From contig JAHHII010000002.1 in NCBI GenBank assembly GCA_019358855.1, forward strand, positions 374,690 to 438,689: a DNA stretch of 64,000 nt, read 5' to 3'. The notes under the pieces were generated by a model. The model had not been told where the DNA came from. It did not search any database and saw only the letters and a program-made list of their open reading frames with translations. How positions within the stretch are numbered: the stretch's first letter is position 1; the number at the start of each line of letters is the position of its first letter. Positions 19,617 through 27,901 of this stretch are shown in pieces. This DNA comes from Timaviella obliquedivisa GSE-PSE-MK23-08B (GTDB lineage: Bacteria; Cyanobacteriota; Cyanobacteriia; Elainellales; Elainellaceae). A program made the position numbers and the translations under genes.

Positions 19617-20597
19617 CTACCCAACTCTCTGCAAACTTGCCTGCTGCTGCCCTTCTAAATACCAAAGAAACAAATAAAGCTCGGACACGCCTAATGCAGA
19701 TCGCGATCGCTTGCCATACCGCTGCAACAAGGTATTTTGAGTCTTCTCGGCTTCCCAGCCCAGCCTGTTAAGCTGAACATCAGTCAGGGCGCGGACAGGG
19801 CTTAAATCGTCAGGCGCGAGATTGGCGATCGCCTTTGCCAATTCTTGCTTGACGGAGGATGCCGTTGCCGGAACCTCATTAACTTGCTTCCAGACCGCTC
19901 TATCGGTGATCCAGTGATAGAACTGACGGCATTTTTCAATGTCATCCAGACGCTTGAGCAGGTGATTAACTCTATCCATCAACGGCATCTCTGAGGGTGG
20001 CACTTGAGCTAAAGGGTCGGGGGGCGTTTCTTCCAGCAGTGCTTCTTCTGGTTTCTCTCGGAAACTGCGCCCTGTAGCGTGTTCCAAATTTGCGATCGCT
20101 CGTTCTAACACATCATCCCAATTTGGTTCACCCTGGCGTTCAACATAAATAGATTTGCCCTCTTGAATCATGCGGCAAAACATCACGCCATCCTCTTCTC
20201 CTGGATGCGGGTTTAAGATGATCGGCTGTTGTAATTGCTGCTGAGTCATGTGCGCAATTGTCCAGACCAAGCTCTTAGCGAAAGATTGTTCTTTGGGCAG
20301 AGTTGACCAGCCGGACTCTAAGACATAAGGGCGATCGCCCTGCACATAAAGCCGGAACTTATCGCACTCACCCTTCTTCTTGCGGGTGACAGACTTAATT
20401 AACAAGCCTTCGAGATAGCAAGTGAGGCGATCGCCTTCAATGGTTCTCGGCACCAGGTCATCGCCAACTTTATCTAAGGTGTACCAAAGCCCACCTTTAG
20501 AACGGTTGCAATAGACGGGCACTCGTTGGCTACCACTACTGAAGCCCAGTTTTGTTTCAAGCAGTAAACGTTCAATGCGATCGAGTTGGGAAGTCAT
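19617..20597 (-). CDS. Hypothetical cyanobacterial protein
   Basis: About 326 residues, family not recognised. The N-terminal half looks like a mixed alpha/beta domain with a conserved-looking FRLYVQGDRPYVLESGW stretch. A Pro/Glu-rich linker (EEALLEETPPDPLAQVPP) joins it to a helical C-terminal half. The ATG at 20597 (MTSQLDRIERLLLE) was chosen. An ATG at 20627 would add ten hydrophobic residues and has a slightly better upstream AGG. It is divergent from the CRISPR-Cas operon, with a 341-bp gap between them. No evidence ties it to CRISPR function. Confidence 0.7.
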   Translation of the reverse strand: MTSQLDRIERLLLETKLGFSSGSQRVPVYCNRSKGGLWYTLDKVGDDLVPRTIEGDRLTCYLEGLLIKSVTRKKKGECDKFRLYVQGDRPYVLESGWSTLPKEQSFAKSLVWTIAHMTQQQLQQPIILNPHPGEEDGVMFCRMIQEGKSIYVERQGEPNWDDVLERAIANLEHATGRSFREKPEEALLEETPPDPLAQVPPSEMPLMDRVNHLLKRLDDIEKCRQFYHWITDRAVWKQVNEVPATASSVKQELAKAIANLAPDDLSPVRALTDVQLNRLGWEAEKTQNTLLQRYGKRSRSALGVSELYLFLWYLEGQQQASLQRVG

Positions 20598-20938
20598 TAG
20601 ATGGCTCAAGATAAGGTTGAGTAGCATACCTAACCCTGTATACCAGAGGGAATGATGAGAGTAGCGGTGATAGTAACGGCATTAATATTAATTTTAGAAC
20701 GTTTTTATCAAGATATCCATTAGCTCTAGGATGCCTATGGATTAGAGAGTTTCAAGCTTTGTAATCTCAATGTTTCTTCGAAGGCAGAATTAATAAAACG
20801 CGCTTTGATTGCTTACTCTACATTGCCCACTTCACATTGCGGAGTAGCTGATTTTGATCACATGAGGATTGATTAGCCATGGGTGCTATTTGATAGTAAT
20901 ATTTCCTAAGCTCTATACTTGCTAACTATGCTTCAAGG
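20598..20938. other. Divergent intergenic region upstream of cas3
   Basis: This 341-bp spacer separates the minus-strand hypothetical gene and cas3. It contains the cas3 promoter candidate at 20890-20919. The rest is AT-rich, with no recognisable gene or repeat. Confidence 0.5.
20890..20919 (+). promoter_or_regulatory. Sigma70-type promoter of the cas operon
   Basis: TTGATA (20890-20895) and TATACT (20914-20919) each differ from the sigma70 consensus at one position and are separated by 18 bp. They lie 20 bp upstream of the first possible cas3 start. Expected transcription start is about 20926. Confidence 0.6.
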
Positions 20939-23161
20939 ATGGAACTCATGACAAAGCCAATATTTTCTGCTCATACACCCAACGAGAGTCAGGAATGGCA
21001 TCCACTCAACGCCCATCTCAAGAAAGTAGCAATCAGAGCCAGATTGTTAGCTGCTAAGTTTCAGGCAGGTGAAGTGGGTTACTATGCAGGACTTTGGCAT
21101 GACTTAGGTAAATATAATTCTGAGTTTCAAGCCTATTTATCACAGTGTGAAGTAGCGTCTCGCTTAGGAGTACCAGCACCGCTCAGCCGAATTCCCCATG
21201 CAATTTATGGTGCAAAGCTAGCAGCAGAAAAGTTTGAGCCGATTACCCAGCTAATCTATGGACATCATGGTGGTTTGCCGCAAGTGACTCATATGCAGAA
21301 CAGGCTGGCGCAAATAAATGCTACTGCTTATCAAGAGATTTTGCAGAACGCTGCGGCTGAAGAGATTAGCTTTGAGGTGTCACCAGAAGCTAGCCAGCAA
21401 TTACTGGCACTGGTTCAAGACGAGTATGGGTATGAACTGTTGCTCAGGCTACTTTTTTCCTGTTTGGTAGATGCTGATTATTTGGATACAGAAACACATT
21501 TTGATTCTGAAACTACAAGACAAAGAGCATCGATCGCCAAGGCAGCAGATCTGTGGAAAGCATTACAAATTAATCAAAATAAATTGCTCAGAGATGTTCA
21601 GAATACGCCTGTTAATCAAGTGCGATCGCAGGTGTACCAAACTTGTTTAGAGGCTGCCGCTCTGGAGCCAGGAGTGTTTCGTTTAGCTGTGCCTACAGGC
21701 GGTGGTAAAACCCGGAGCGGTCTGGCGTTTGCTTTGGCTCATGCAGTAAAACACCATCTCGATCGCGTCATTGTAGCAGTACCTTACACCAGCATTATTG
21801 AACAAACTGTAGATGTTTATCGCGGCATTTTTGGACAAAATGCAGTGCTAGAGCATCACAGTGCTGTGAAGCCGGATGAGGGGAACGAAGAAGATGCGCG
21901 ATCGCGTCAAGCGCAAGCCCGATTGGCGACACAAAATTGGGATGCTCCACTTATTGTCACCACAACAATGCAACTCTTTGAGAGCTTATTTGCTAATCGC
22001 ACAAGTCGTTGCCGTAAGCTTCACAATATTGTTAACAGTGTCATTATTCTAGATGAAGTGCAAACGTTACCTGCTGGGTTACTAAAACCAATTCTCAGCG
22101 TTCTGAAAGAACTGTGTCGGCAGTATCATGTCAGCGTAGTGCTATGTACCGCAACTCAACCCGCATTGGAAGGTGAAACGCCTTATTTAGAGGGATTTGC
22201 TGAGGGAACAGTGCGAGACATTGTACCTGTCAATCTGGCAAAGCATCATTTTACGGCATTGAGCCGAGTGGAATATGCGGTGCCATCGGTAAAGTGGAGT
22301 TGGGCAGATGTCGCACAAGAGGTTCAGCAGCATGAGCAAGCGCTGGTAATTTTGAATACTCGCAAAGATGCGTTGGCTGTGTTAGATGCTATGGATACAG
22401 GTGAGGCAGATGGGGTATTTCATCTATCCACATTGTTGTGTGGTCAACATCGACGTAAAGTGTTACAGCAGGTGCGCGATCGCCTTAATTTTAGTCATCC
22501 TCAGCCTTGTACCCTTGTATCCACACAGGTGGTAGAGGCAGGTGTAGATCTAGATTTTCCAGTAGTATATCGGGCGATCGGGCCGTTAGATCGGATTGTC
22601 CAGGCAGCGGGACGTTGTAATCGGGAAGGGCGCAGACTGGAAAAAGGACAGGTTATTGTGTTTTATCCCCAAGATGGCAAAATGCCACATGGAGAATATC
22701 GCAAAGCCTTTGAGGAAACCTCGATTTTGCTGAATTGTGAAAATCTTGACTGGAATGATCCGAGTATCTTTGAGGATTATTTTCGGCGGCTGTATCAGGG
22801 GTTAAATACGGATGCGCAGGAGGTACAAAAATATCGGGCGGCGTATGATTTTCCAGAGGTGGCAGCGCGTTTTCAGATGATTCCAGATGATACGACAGCC
22901 GTATTGGTGGAATATGATGATCGGGCTGGTGAGATAGTTCAGCAGGTGCGGCGGCGCGGCTTGCGGGCAGGAGATGTGCGATCGCTCCAGCCTTATTTAG
23001 TTAGCTTGCGAAACCGAGACTTTAAGACCACAGAGGAATTGCGGGAGGAGATTGCGCCGGGAATTTGGCTTTGGTTAGGTCATTATGACAGGCGGTTAAA
23101 AGGGATTGCAATTGGGGATGAGGCGATCGTTCGTGATCCGGCGGATTTGATTTGGCAATAA
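20939..23161 (+). CDS. cas3: CRISPR-associated nuclease/helicase Cas3 (type I-C)
   Basis: This 740-residue protein has an N-terminal HD nuclease domain (ending around residue 200, with WHDLGKYN carrying the metal-binding HD pair). A superfamily 2 helicase follows, with Walker A PTGGGKT, motif II DEVQ (the Cas3 variant of DEAD/H) and motif VI-like QAAGRCNREG. Cas3 is recruited by target-bound Cascade, then nicks and unwinds the non-target strand. The length fits type I-C. The start is ambiguous between ATG 20939 and ATG 20948. A 607-bp gap before cas5, unusually long for a type I-C operon, holds the crRNA-like element described separately. Confidence 0.95.
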   Translation: MELMTKPIFSAHTPNESQEWHPLNAHLKKVAIRARLLAAKFQAGEVGYYAGLWHDLGKYNSEFQAYLSQCEVASRLGVPAPLSRIPHAIYGAKLAAEKFEPITQLIYGHHGGLPQVTHMQNRLAQINATAYQEILQNAAAEEISFEVSPEASQQLLALVQDEYGYELLLRLLFSCLVDADYLDTETHFDSETTRQRASIAKAADLWKALQINQNKLLRDVQNTPVNQVRSQVYQTCLEAAALEPGVFRLAVPTGGGKTRSGLAFALAHAVKHHLDRVIVAVPYTSIIEQTVDVYRGIFGQNAVLEHHSAVKPDEGNEEDARSRQAQARLATQNWDAPLIVTTTMQLFESLFANRTSRCRKLHNIVNSVIILDEVQTLPAGLLKPILSVLKELCRQYHVSVVLCTATQPALEGETPYLEGFAEGTVRDIVPVNLAKHHFTALSRVEYAVPSVKWSWADVAQEVQQHEQALVILNTRKDALAVLDAMDTGEADGVFHLSTLLCGQHRRKVLQQVRDRLNFSHPQPCTLVSTQVVEAGVDLDFPVVYRAIGPLDRIVQAAGRCNREGRRLEKGQVIVFYPQDGKMPHGEYRKAFEETSILLNCENLDWNDPSIFEDYFRRLYQGLNTDAQEVQKYRAAYDFPEVAARFQMIPDDTTAVLVEYDDRAGEIVQQVRRRGLRAGDVRSLQPYLVSLRNRDFKTTEELREEIAPGIWLWLGHYDRRLKGIAIGDEAIVRDPADLIWQ

Positions 23162-23235
23162 AATATGCGGGATGGGACGATCCTTAAGCAACTGCTTTAA
23201 CAGATCCCCAATAGTGATAAGGTGAAATCGCATAG

Positions 23236-23297
23236 GCATCTAAGTGTGTTTCGCTTAGATGAGGATTGGAACACGTTCATGATACTGGCTGATAGTA
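23236..23297 (+). ncRNA. Candidate crRNA-like regulatory RNA: degenerate CRISPR repeat plus pseudo-spacer
   Basis: The 37 nt at 23236-23272 end in TGAGGATTGGAAC, identical to the last 13 nt of the array repeat, including the 11-nt 5' tag that Cas5 leaves on type I-C crRNAs. The preceding stem differs completely in sequence (ATCTAAG 23238-23244 with CTTAGAT 23254-23260, extendable by a G-T and a G-C pair to 9 bp) but pairs as well as the CCCAGC/GCTGGG stem of the array repeat. A 25-nt pseudo-spacer follows, ending at a GC-rich hairpin. Its first 17 nt (ACGTTCATGATACTGGC) recur at 23340-23355 behind a TTC. This is the layout of crRNA-like regulators such as CreA and CreR of other type I systems. 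Processing by Cas5 and regulation are inference, and I see no clear promoter for the RNA. Confidence 0.6.
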
Positions 23298-23313
23298 GGG
23301 GGCTTTTGCCCCC
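23298..23313 (+). promoter_or_regulatory. GC-rich hairpin closing the crRNA-like element
   Basis: GGGGGC (23298-23303), TTTT, GCCCCC (23308-23313) form a very stable 6-bp hairpin directly after the pseudo-spacer. Seven A residues follow rather than T residues, so it is not a classical intrinsic terminator in this orientation. It may define the 3' end of the crRNA-like RNA by stalling polymerase or blocking exonucleases. Confidence 0.5.
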
Positions 23314-23336
23314 AAAAAAATAGTAAGTTTGATACT

Positions 23337-23355
23337 TTCACGTTATGATACTGGC
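23337..23355 (+). promoter_or_regulatory. Candidate self-target of the crRNA-like RNA: TTC PAM plus protospacer over a -10 box
   Basis: TTC (23337-23339), the established type I-C PAM, is followed by ACGTTATGATACTGGC (23340-23355). This matches the pseudo-spacer in positions 1-5 and again in 11 further nucleotides, with one nucleotide missing at position 6, the position normally flipped out in type I R-loops. Similarity then ends, so Cas3 cleavage would not be expected. TATGAT (23344-23349) inside the match is a plausible -10 element for the transcript that begins the small reading frame at 23387 and cas5-cas8c-cas7. Cascade bound here would block that promoter. No good -35 element was found. 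Confidence 0.55.
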
Positions 23356-23386
23356 AGCAGCTTAAATTACTGGAGAGGCAAATTCT

Positions 23387-23617
23387 GTGTCTATTGAATC
23401 GAAGAACCAATCAACCTATTTCTTTAGGCAATTACGAGCTTTGCAGAGCAGGGCTGAAGCGCTCCAGCAAGATATTTCTGACATTGAATCATTGGTTAGT
23501 CAAATTGTGACAACTCAAGAAAATCAAATTTGTGAGATGCAAAGCTTGGTGAATCCATATTCTAATTATGGCGAGGCAATATGCAATCAACGTGAGAGTT
23601 TTGGGAATTATGACTAG
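23387..23617 (+). CDS. Small coiled-coil protein between cas3 and cas5 (uncertain)
   Basis: This is a 76-residue frame with a GTG start and GGAG 12-15 nt upstream. Residues ~10-55 are heptad-like and polar (RALQSRAEALQQDISDIESL), suggesting a coiled coil. No family is recognised and it is not a known type I-C subunit. It is the first frame downstream of the putative self-targeted promoter. It could therefore be the gene guarded by the crRNA-like RNA or simply part of the cas5 leader. A second, overlapping frame (23568-23759) has no recognisable features. The function is unknown. Confidence 0.4.
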   Translation: MSIESKNQSTYFFRQLRALQSRAEALQQDISDIESLVSQIVTTQENQICEMQSLVNPYSNYGEAICNQRESFGNYD

Positions 23618-23768
23618 AGGAATCTACGATTTCGTAGATGGTCAGAGTTCATGTTTACTATACGTAGAATTACTACCGACGTTTTTTCAAGCTCTTGAGG
23701 CGATCGCAATAACCTCTGAACCAATATTACGTCTGGGAATGTCGTGTACCCTTGTTTAGAGGATATCA

Positions 23769-24440
23769 ATGAGTCCACCGTTAATGGTGAAAGTTTGGGC
23801 TGACTACGCTTGCTTCACCCGTCCAGAATTTGGGGCAGAGCGCGTGAGTTATCCGGTCATGACTCCGAGCGCAGCAAAAGGCGTTTTGGAAGCAGTGTTT
23901 TGGAAGCCAGAATTTTGTTGGAAGGTACGAGAAATTGAGGTGCTGAAGCCGATTCAGCATTTTTCGATTGTGCGGAACGAGATTAATAGTTGGCAAAGTC
24001 CAAGTTCTGCTAAGAGCGAAAACTATCGCTATTTTGCGGATGACGATCGCGCTCAACGCCATACGTTAGGATTACGTGATGTGGCATATCTAATTAAAGC
24101 TGATGTTGAACTCAAAGCTCACGCCAACGAGAACGAGGCGAAATATCGAGATCAATTTCGGCGGCGAATCAAAAAAGGGCAGTGTCACCATCAGCCCTAT
24201 TTAGGAACACGCGAGTTCAGCGCTTTCTTCGGCGAACCCGAACCGGATGATCATCCCATTTCCTACAGCGATGAGTTGGGCTTGATGCTGCTAGACGTAG
24301 AATTTACGGTCACTACTGATTCACCAACACTAGAATATTTTACTCACGATGAATCAGGTGCAAGAGTGACCAAGGGCAAAGCTCAGCCCAAGTTTTTTCG
24401 AGCACGGTTGGACAATGGTGTATTAAGTGTGCCGACATGA
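23769..24440 (+). CDS. cas5: Type I-C CRISPR-associated protein Cas5 (Cas5c/Cas5d)
   Basis: This 223-residue RAMP protein begins with the family-typical MVKVWADYACFTRPEF. It contains VSYPVMTPSAAKGVLEAVFWKP, the glycine-containing stretch characteristic of Cas5d. In type I-C this subunit replaces Cas6: it cleaves pre-crRNA at the base of the repeat stem and then holds the 11-nt 5' tag in Cascade. No cas6 is present in the window, in keeping with this. It overlaps cas8c by 4 bp (ATGA). The GAGG 8 bases before the ATG supports the start. Confidence 0.94.
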   Translation: MSPPLMVKVWADYACFTRPEFGAERVSYPVMTPSAAKGVLEAVFWKPEFCWKVREIEVLKPIQHFSIVRNEINSWQSPSSAKSENYRYFADDDRAQRHTLGLRDVAYLIKADVELKAHANENEAKYRDQFRRRIKKGQCHHQPYLGTREFSAFFGEPEPDDHPISYSDELGLMLLDVEFTVTTDSPTLEYFTHDESGARVTKGKAQPKFFRARLDNGVLSVPT

Positions 24441-26179
24441 TTCTTTCTAAACTCAAAGATTACGCTGAAAATCGCATGAGTTTGCCGCCGACCATGTATG
24501 GCGAAACAAAGGTGGCATGGTGGATTAGCTTGACCGAAGCAGGTAATTATGAGGGCATTGTCTGCCTCAAAACGAAAGAAGCCAAGCGAGGGACACCGAC
24601 CATTGCACCGCACATTGGGCGGACGGTTGGCGTAAAGCCTAAGCTTTTGGCAGATACGGGCGAGTATGTTTTGGGGATTGGACGAGCAACGTCTAAGCCT
24701 GAACGCGTGGTGGAATGTCACGAGCAATTTAAGCAATTGCTGCAAACTTGCGTTGATGTGACTCAAGAACCTAGCGTTCAAGCTGTTTTACGATTTCTCA
24801 ATTCTGATGAATTGGAGCCAGTTAAAGCAGAATTACTGAAGCACAAAGATTTTGATCCTAGTGAAGTGGTGACCTTCCGGGTAGGGGCGATTATTCCGGC
24901 TGCTGCTGACTACAGGCTAAAACGGGTGGAGGAGTTTTGGGGGAAATACACGGCGAGTGACAGTGGAGACGAATCCGGGGGCAAAAATCCGATCATGACT
25001 TGCTTGGTTACGGGTGAGGAATGCGTGGTTGAAGCCCGATTGCCGTTTCTGGTGAAAGGTTTAATTGGGGGGCAACCTTCTGGAACGGCTTTGGTTTCAG
25101 CGAACTCTGCCCCCTTTATGTCTTATGGCTTGCAGAATTCACTGACTTCTCCGATCTCTCGTGATGCGGCAGAAAAGTTTGCTAAAGCGTTAAATGGGTT
25201 GATTAGTGATCCACAGTCGCGGATTTATATTGGCTCAACTGCTTACGTTTTCTGGACTAGAGAGAAGACGGCGTTTAGCCCACTAGCTTATTTAAGTCAG
25301 CCTAAAGCTGAAGAAGTAGAAGCCTTGTTCAAGTCACCATTCAACGCTCAACAGTCTTTGAGCTTAAATGACGAGAAAGTTAACAAGTTCTATGCGTTGG
25401 CACTCACTGCTAGTAACGCGAGAGCAGTAGTAAGAGATTGGCTAGAAACAACGGTTCCTAATGTTCAGGAAAACCTGCATCGATGGTTTCAATATCAACA
25501 GTTAGTTGATGCCTATGGTGCAGAGTCGCGTCCGTTCAGCGTTTATACTTTGGCGGCTAGTGTCTACCGAGATGCTTCTAAGGAAATGCAGGCTTCTGCA
25601 CCGATGGCGTTGATTCGTTGTGCTTTGCATGGCGATCGCCTCCCTGATGATTTGCTCATGAAATTGATTCGCCGTAACCGGGTCGATGAACAGAAAATTA
25701 ACTATCCGCGTGCAGTGTTGCTGAAGCTGATTTTTTCAAGTGATTTAAAACGAAGAGACATGATGACGAATATGGAACAGTTAAATCCCAATCCTAATTT
25801 ACAGGGGAATGACTTAGCAGCTTACTCTTGTGGGCGATTGTTAGCAGTACTGGAAGCGATTCAGCGATCGGCGATCGGATCGGTCAATGCATCGTTGACC
25901 GATCGCTACTATGGGGCAGCATCTAGCACGCCCAGCGTTGCCTTTCCGCCGCTGCTACGAGGCGCAAGGGCACACTTTTCTAAGCTGCGGAAAACTACAC
26001 CCGGAACTTGCAAAGCTCTGGAAGAGAGAGTTGAAGACATTACGCTGAGATTGCCCATGTTCCCAAAGACGCTGAATTTGCAGCAGCAGGGGCTATTTGG
26101 GTTGGGGTATTACCACCAACGAGCGGGCGATCGTGCAGCGGCAAAAGCCAAAGCTGAAGCGACTAAAGCTGAAAAATAG
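24437..26179 (+). CDS. cas8c: Type I-C CRISPR-associated protein Cas8c (Csd1)
   Basis: This 580-residue protein is the large subunit of type I-C Cascade, which recognises the PAM and recruits Cas3. Family-typical stretches are LSKLKDYAENRMSLPP at the N-terminus, CLVTGEECVVEARLPFLVKG, and NSAPFMSYGLQNSLTSPIS. In type I-C an internal start within cas8c supplies the small subunit Cas11. The C-terminal ~130 residues here are helical and consistent with that, but I could not identify the internal start. The C-terminus is Ala/Lys-rich (AKAKAEATKAEK). It lies between cas5 and cas7. Confidence 0.95.
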   Translation: MILSKLKDYAENRMSLPPTMYGETKVAWWISLTEAGNYEGIVCLKTKEAKRGTPTIAPHIGRTVGVKPKLLADTGEYVLGIGRATSKPERVVECHEQFKQLLQTCVDVTQEPSVQAVLRFLNSDELEPVKAELLKHKDFDPSEVVTFRVGAIIPAAADYRLKRVEEFWGKYTASDSGDESGGKNPIMTCLVTGEECVVEARLPFLVKGLIGGQPSGTALVSANSAPFMSYGLQNSLTSPISRDAAEKFAKALNGLISDPQSRIYIGSTAYVFWTREKTAFSPLAYLSQPKAEEVEALFKSPFNAQQSLSLNDEKVNKFYALALTASNARAVVRDWLETTVPNVQENLHRWFQYQQLVDAYGAESRPFSVYTLAASVYRDASKEMQASAPMALIRCALHGDRLPDDLLMKLIRRNRVDEQKINYPRAVLLKLIFSSDLKRRDMMTNMEQLNPNPNLQGNDLAAYSCGRLLAVLEAIQRSAIGSVNASLTDRYYGAASSTPSVAFPPLLRGARAHFSKLRKTTPGTCKALEERVEDITLRLPMFPKTLNLQQQGLFGLGYYHQRAGDRAAAKAKAEATKAEK

Positions 26180-26230
26180 CGGCAAGGTTATTCTCATTTT
26201 TGTTTCAAACTCATCCGTAAGATATTCCTC

Positions 26231-27367
26231 ATGACTCACCATCTCAATCCCAGCTACCGTCACGATTTTGTTCTTTTGTTTGATGTTATCGATGGTAATC
26301 CCAACGGTGATCCCGATGGTGGCAACATGCCTCGTACCGATGTCGAAACCTCTCAAGGTTTAGTGACGGATGTTTCTCTCAAACGCAAGGTGCGGAATTA
26401 CATTGCAACCTATGCCGAATATGAGGCGGCTGAGGGAGAAAAAGAACGGTTGAAAATCTTTGTGGAACATCATGGTGTTTTGAATGACCAAATCCGTCGG
26501 GCTTATGTGGCGGAGGGTATTGCGATCGGAAAGTCTGCTAAAGAAAAAGTAGACGATAAAGTTCTGGCAGCGTTGCGGGAAGTGCAGCCCTATCTACCGC
26601 CTGCGTTTAAGTTTGTGGATAACGATGAAGAATCGGGTGAGGTAGATGCAACGCTGGAATACAGTGGTGAACTTTCAGAAGATGAGCTGAAAGTTTTCTA
26701 TGAACTGGATACGGTTGCAGAATTGTTCACCCAAACTAAGGCACTGAGCAAGTTTATTAAAGACTTGGTGAAAAAAGCGGGTAAGCCCGACAAAAATCGT
26801 GCCAATGCTGAAAAGGCGAAAAAGTGGATGTGTGCCAACTTCTATGATGTGCGGATGTTTGGGGCGGTAATGTCTACAGGGCTGAATGCGGGACAGGTTC
26901 GGGGCGCAATGCAGCTAACGTTTGCGCGATCGCTTGATCCGGTGCAGCCAGTTGATTTGGCGGTGACTCGTGTTGCAGTAACCGATGCGAAAGATCGAGA
27001 AAAGCTGCAAACCATTGGGCGTAAGACTTTAATCCCTTATGGCTTGTACAAAGGTTACGGCTTTTATTCGCCGTGCTTAGCTGATCAAACGGGTGTAACC
27101 GCTAAAGATCTCGAACTGTTCTGGGATGCGCTGGTCAAAATGTGGGAGTTCGATCGCTCCGCCAGCCGGGGAATGATGGCTCCGCGTGGGCTATATGTGT
27201 TTAGTCATGAGTCGAAACTGGGCAATGCTCCGGCGCACAAATTGTTTGAGCGAATTGCTGTAGCGTTAAATCATGAAGGCACGGTTCCTCGTCAGTTTGG
27301 AGATTATGGGGTGACGATTGATGATGTCAATCTGCCTAGCGGTGTGCGTCTGACGCAGTTGGTGTAA
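26231..27367 (+). CDS. cas7: Type I-C CRISPR-associated protein Cas7 (Csd2)
   Basis: This is a 378-residue Cas7/Csd2 protein, the backbone subunit that polymerises along the crRNA spacer. Motifs include FVLLFDVIDGNPNGDPD near the N-terminus and YDVRMFGAVMSTGLNAGQVRGA in the centre. At 378 residues it is longer than typical Csd2 proteins, with a lysine/glutamate-rich insertion around residues 90-195. It starts 51 bp after cas8c. The C-terminus is followed by a short gap and a DUF29 gene rather than directly by cas4. Confidence 0.95.
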   Translation: MTHHLNPSYRHDFVLLFDVIDGNPNGDPDGGNMPRTDVETSQGLVTDVSLKRKVRNYIATYAEYEAAEGEKERLKIFVEHHGVLNDQIRRAYVAEGIAIGKSAKEKVDDKVLAALREVQPYLPPAFKFVDNDEESGEVDATLEYSGELSEDELKVFYELDTVAELFTQTKALSKFIKDLVKKAGKPDKNRANAEKAKKWMCANFYDVRMFGAVMSTGLNAGQVRGAMQLTFARSLDPVQPVDLAVTRVAVTDAKDREKLQTIGRKTLIPYGLYKGYGFYSPCLADQTGVTAKDLELFWDALVKMWEFDRSASRGMMAPRGLYVFSHESKLGNAPAHKLFERIAVALNHEGTVPRQFGDYGVTIDDVNLPSGVRLTQLV

Positions 27368-27407
27368 GCAGTATGATGGAGGCAGTTGTCGTCTGGGAGA
27401 TTGAGCC

Positions 27408-27887
27408 ATGTTAGAGCGATCGCTCTCTGAAGTTGAAGCAACTGATTTGTATGAGCAAGACTTCTTCCTATGGACACAGCAGATGGCGACTGCCCTGCGA
27501 GAAGGGCGATTCGATCAGCTTGATATAGAAAACTTGGCGGAGGAAATTGAGAGTGTGGGGCGATCGGAAAAACGTGAGTTGGCTAGCCGTTTACGAGTGT
27601 TGCTGATTCATCTACTGAAATGGCAGTTTCAGTCTGAGCGCCGCAGCCATAGCTGGCAATCGACGATTACCGAACAACGCATTCAGCTTGAGTTGGTTCT
27701 GGAAGATAGCCCCAGTCTCAAAGGACTCGTTCCAGATCTGCTTGAGGGAGCCTATCAACAAGCTCGTGTAAAAGCAGCGGATGAAACCCAACTGGCGATC
27801 GCTACTTTTCCTGAACAGTGCCCCTATGCTTTGGTAGATGTGCTGCGTTCAGATTTTTGGATTGATGCTCCCGATGTTGCCCAATAA
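27408..27887 (+). CDS. DUF29 family protein inserted in the cas operon
   Basis: This 159-residue protein carries the DUF29 signature (LYEQDFFLWTQQMATALREGRFDQLDIENLAEEIESVGRSEKREL) and a helical RLRVLLIHLLKWQFQ stretch. DUF29 proteins are abundant and widely scattered in cyanobacteria, and their function is unknown. The gene lies on the same strand with 40 bp before it and 14 bp between it and cas4, so it is probably cotranscribed with the adaptation genes. No standard type I-C operon has this gene. It may be a passenger or an accessory factor. Confidence 0.85.
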   Translation: MLERSLSEVEATDLYEQDFFLWTQQMATALREGRFDQLDIENLAEEIESVGRSEKRELASRLRVLLIHLLKWQFQSERRSHSWQSTITEQRIQLELVLEDSPSLKGLVPDLLEGAYQQARVKAADETQLAIATFPEQCPYALVDVLRSDFWIDAPDVAQ

Positions 27888-27901
27888 CGGCTAAATAATT
27901 T

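Noticed and set aside
23298-23320. GC-rich hairpin read as an intrinsic terminator
   Set aside because: The stem is followed by seven A residues rather than T residues on the plus strand. Its role was left open as a structural boundary of the crRNA-like element.
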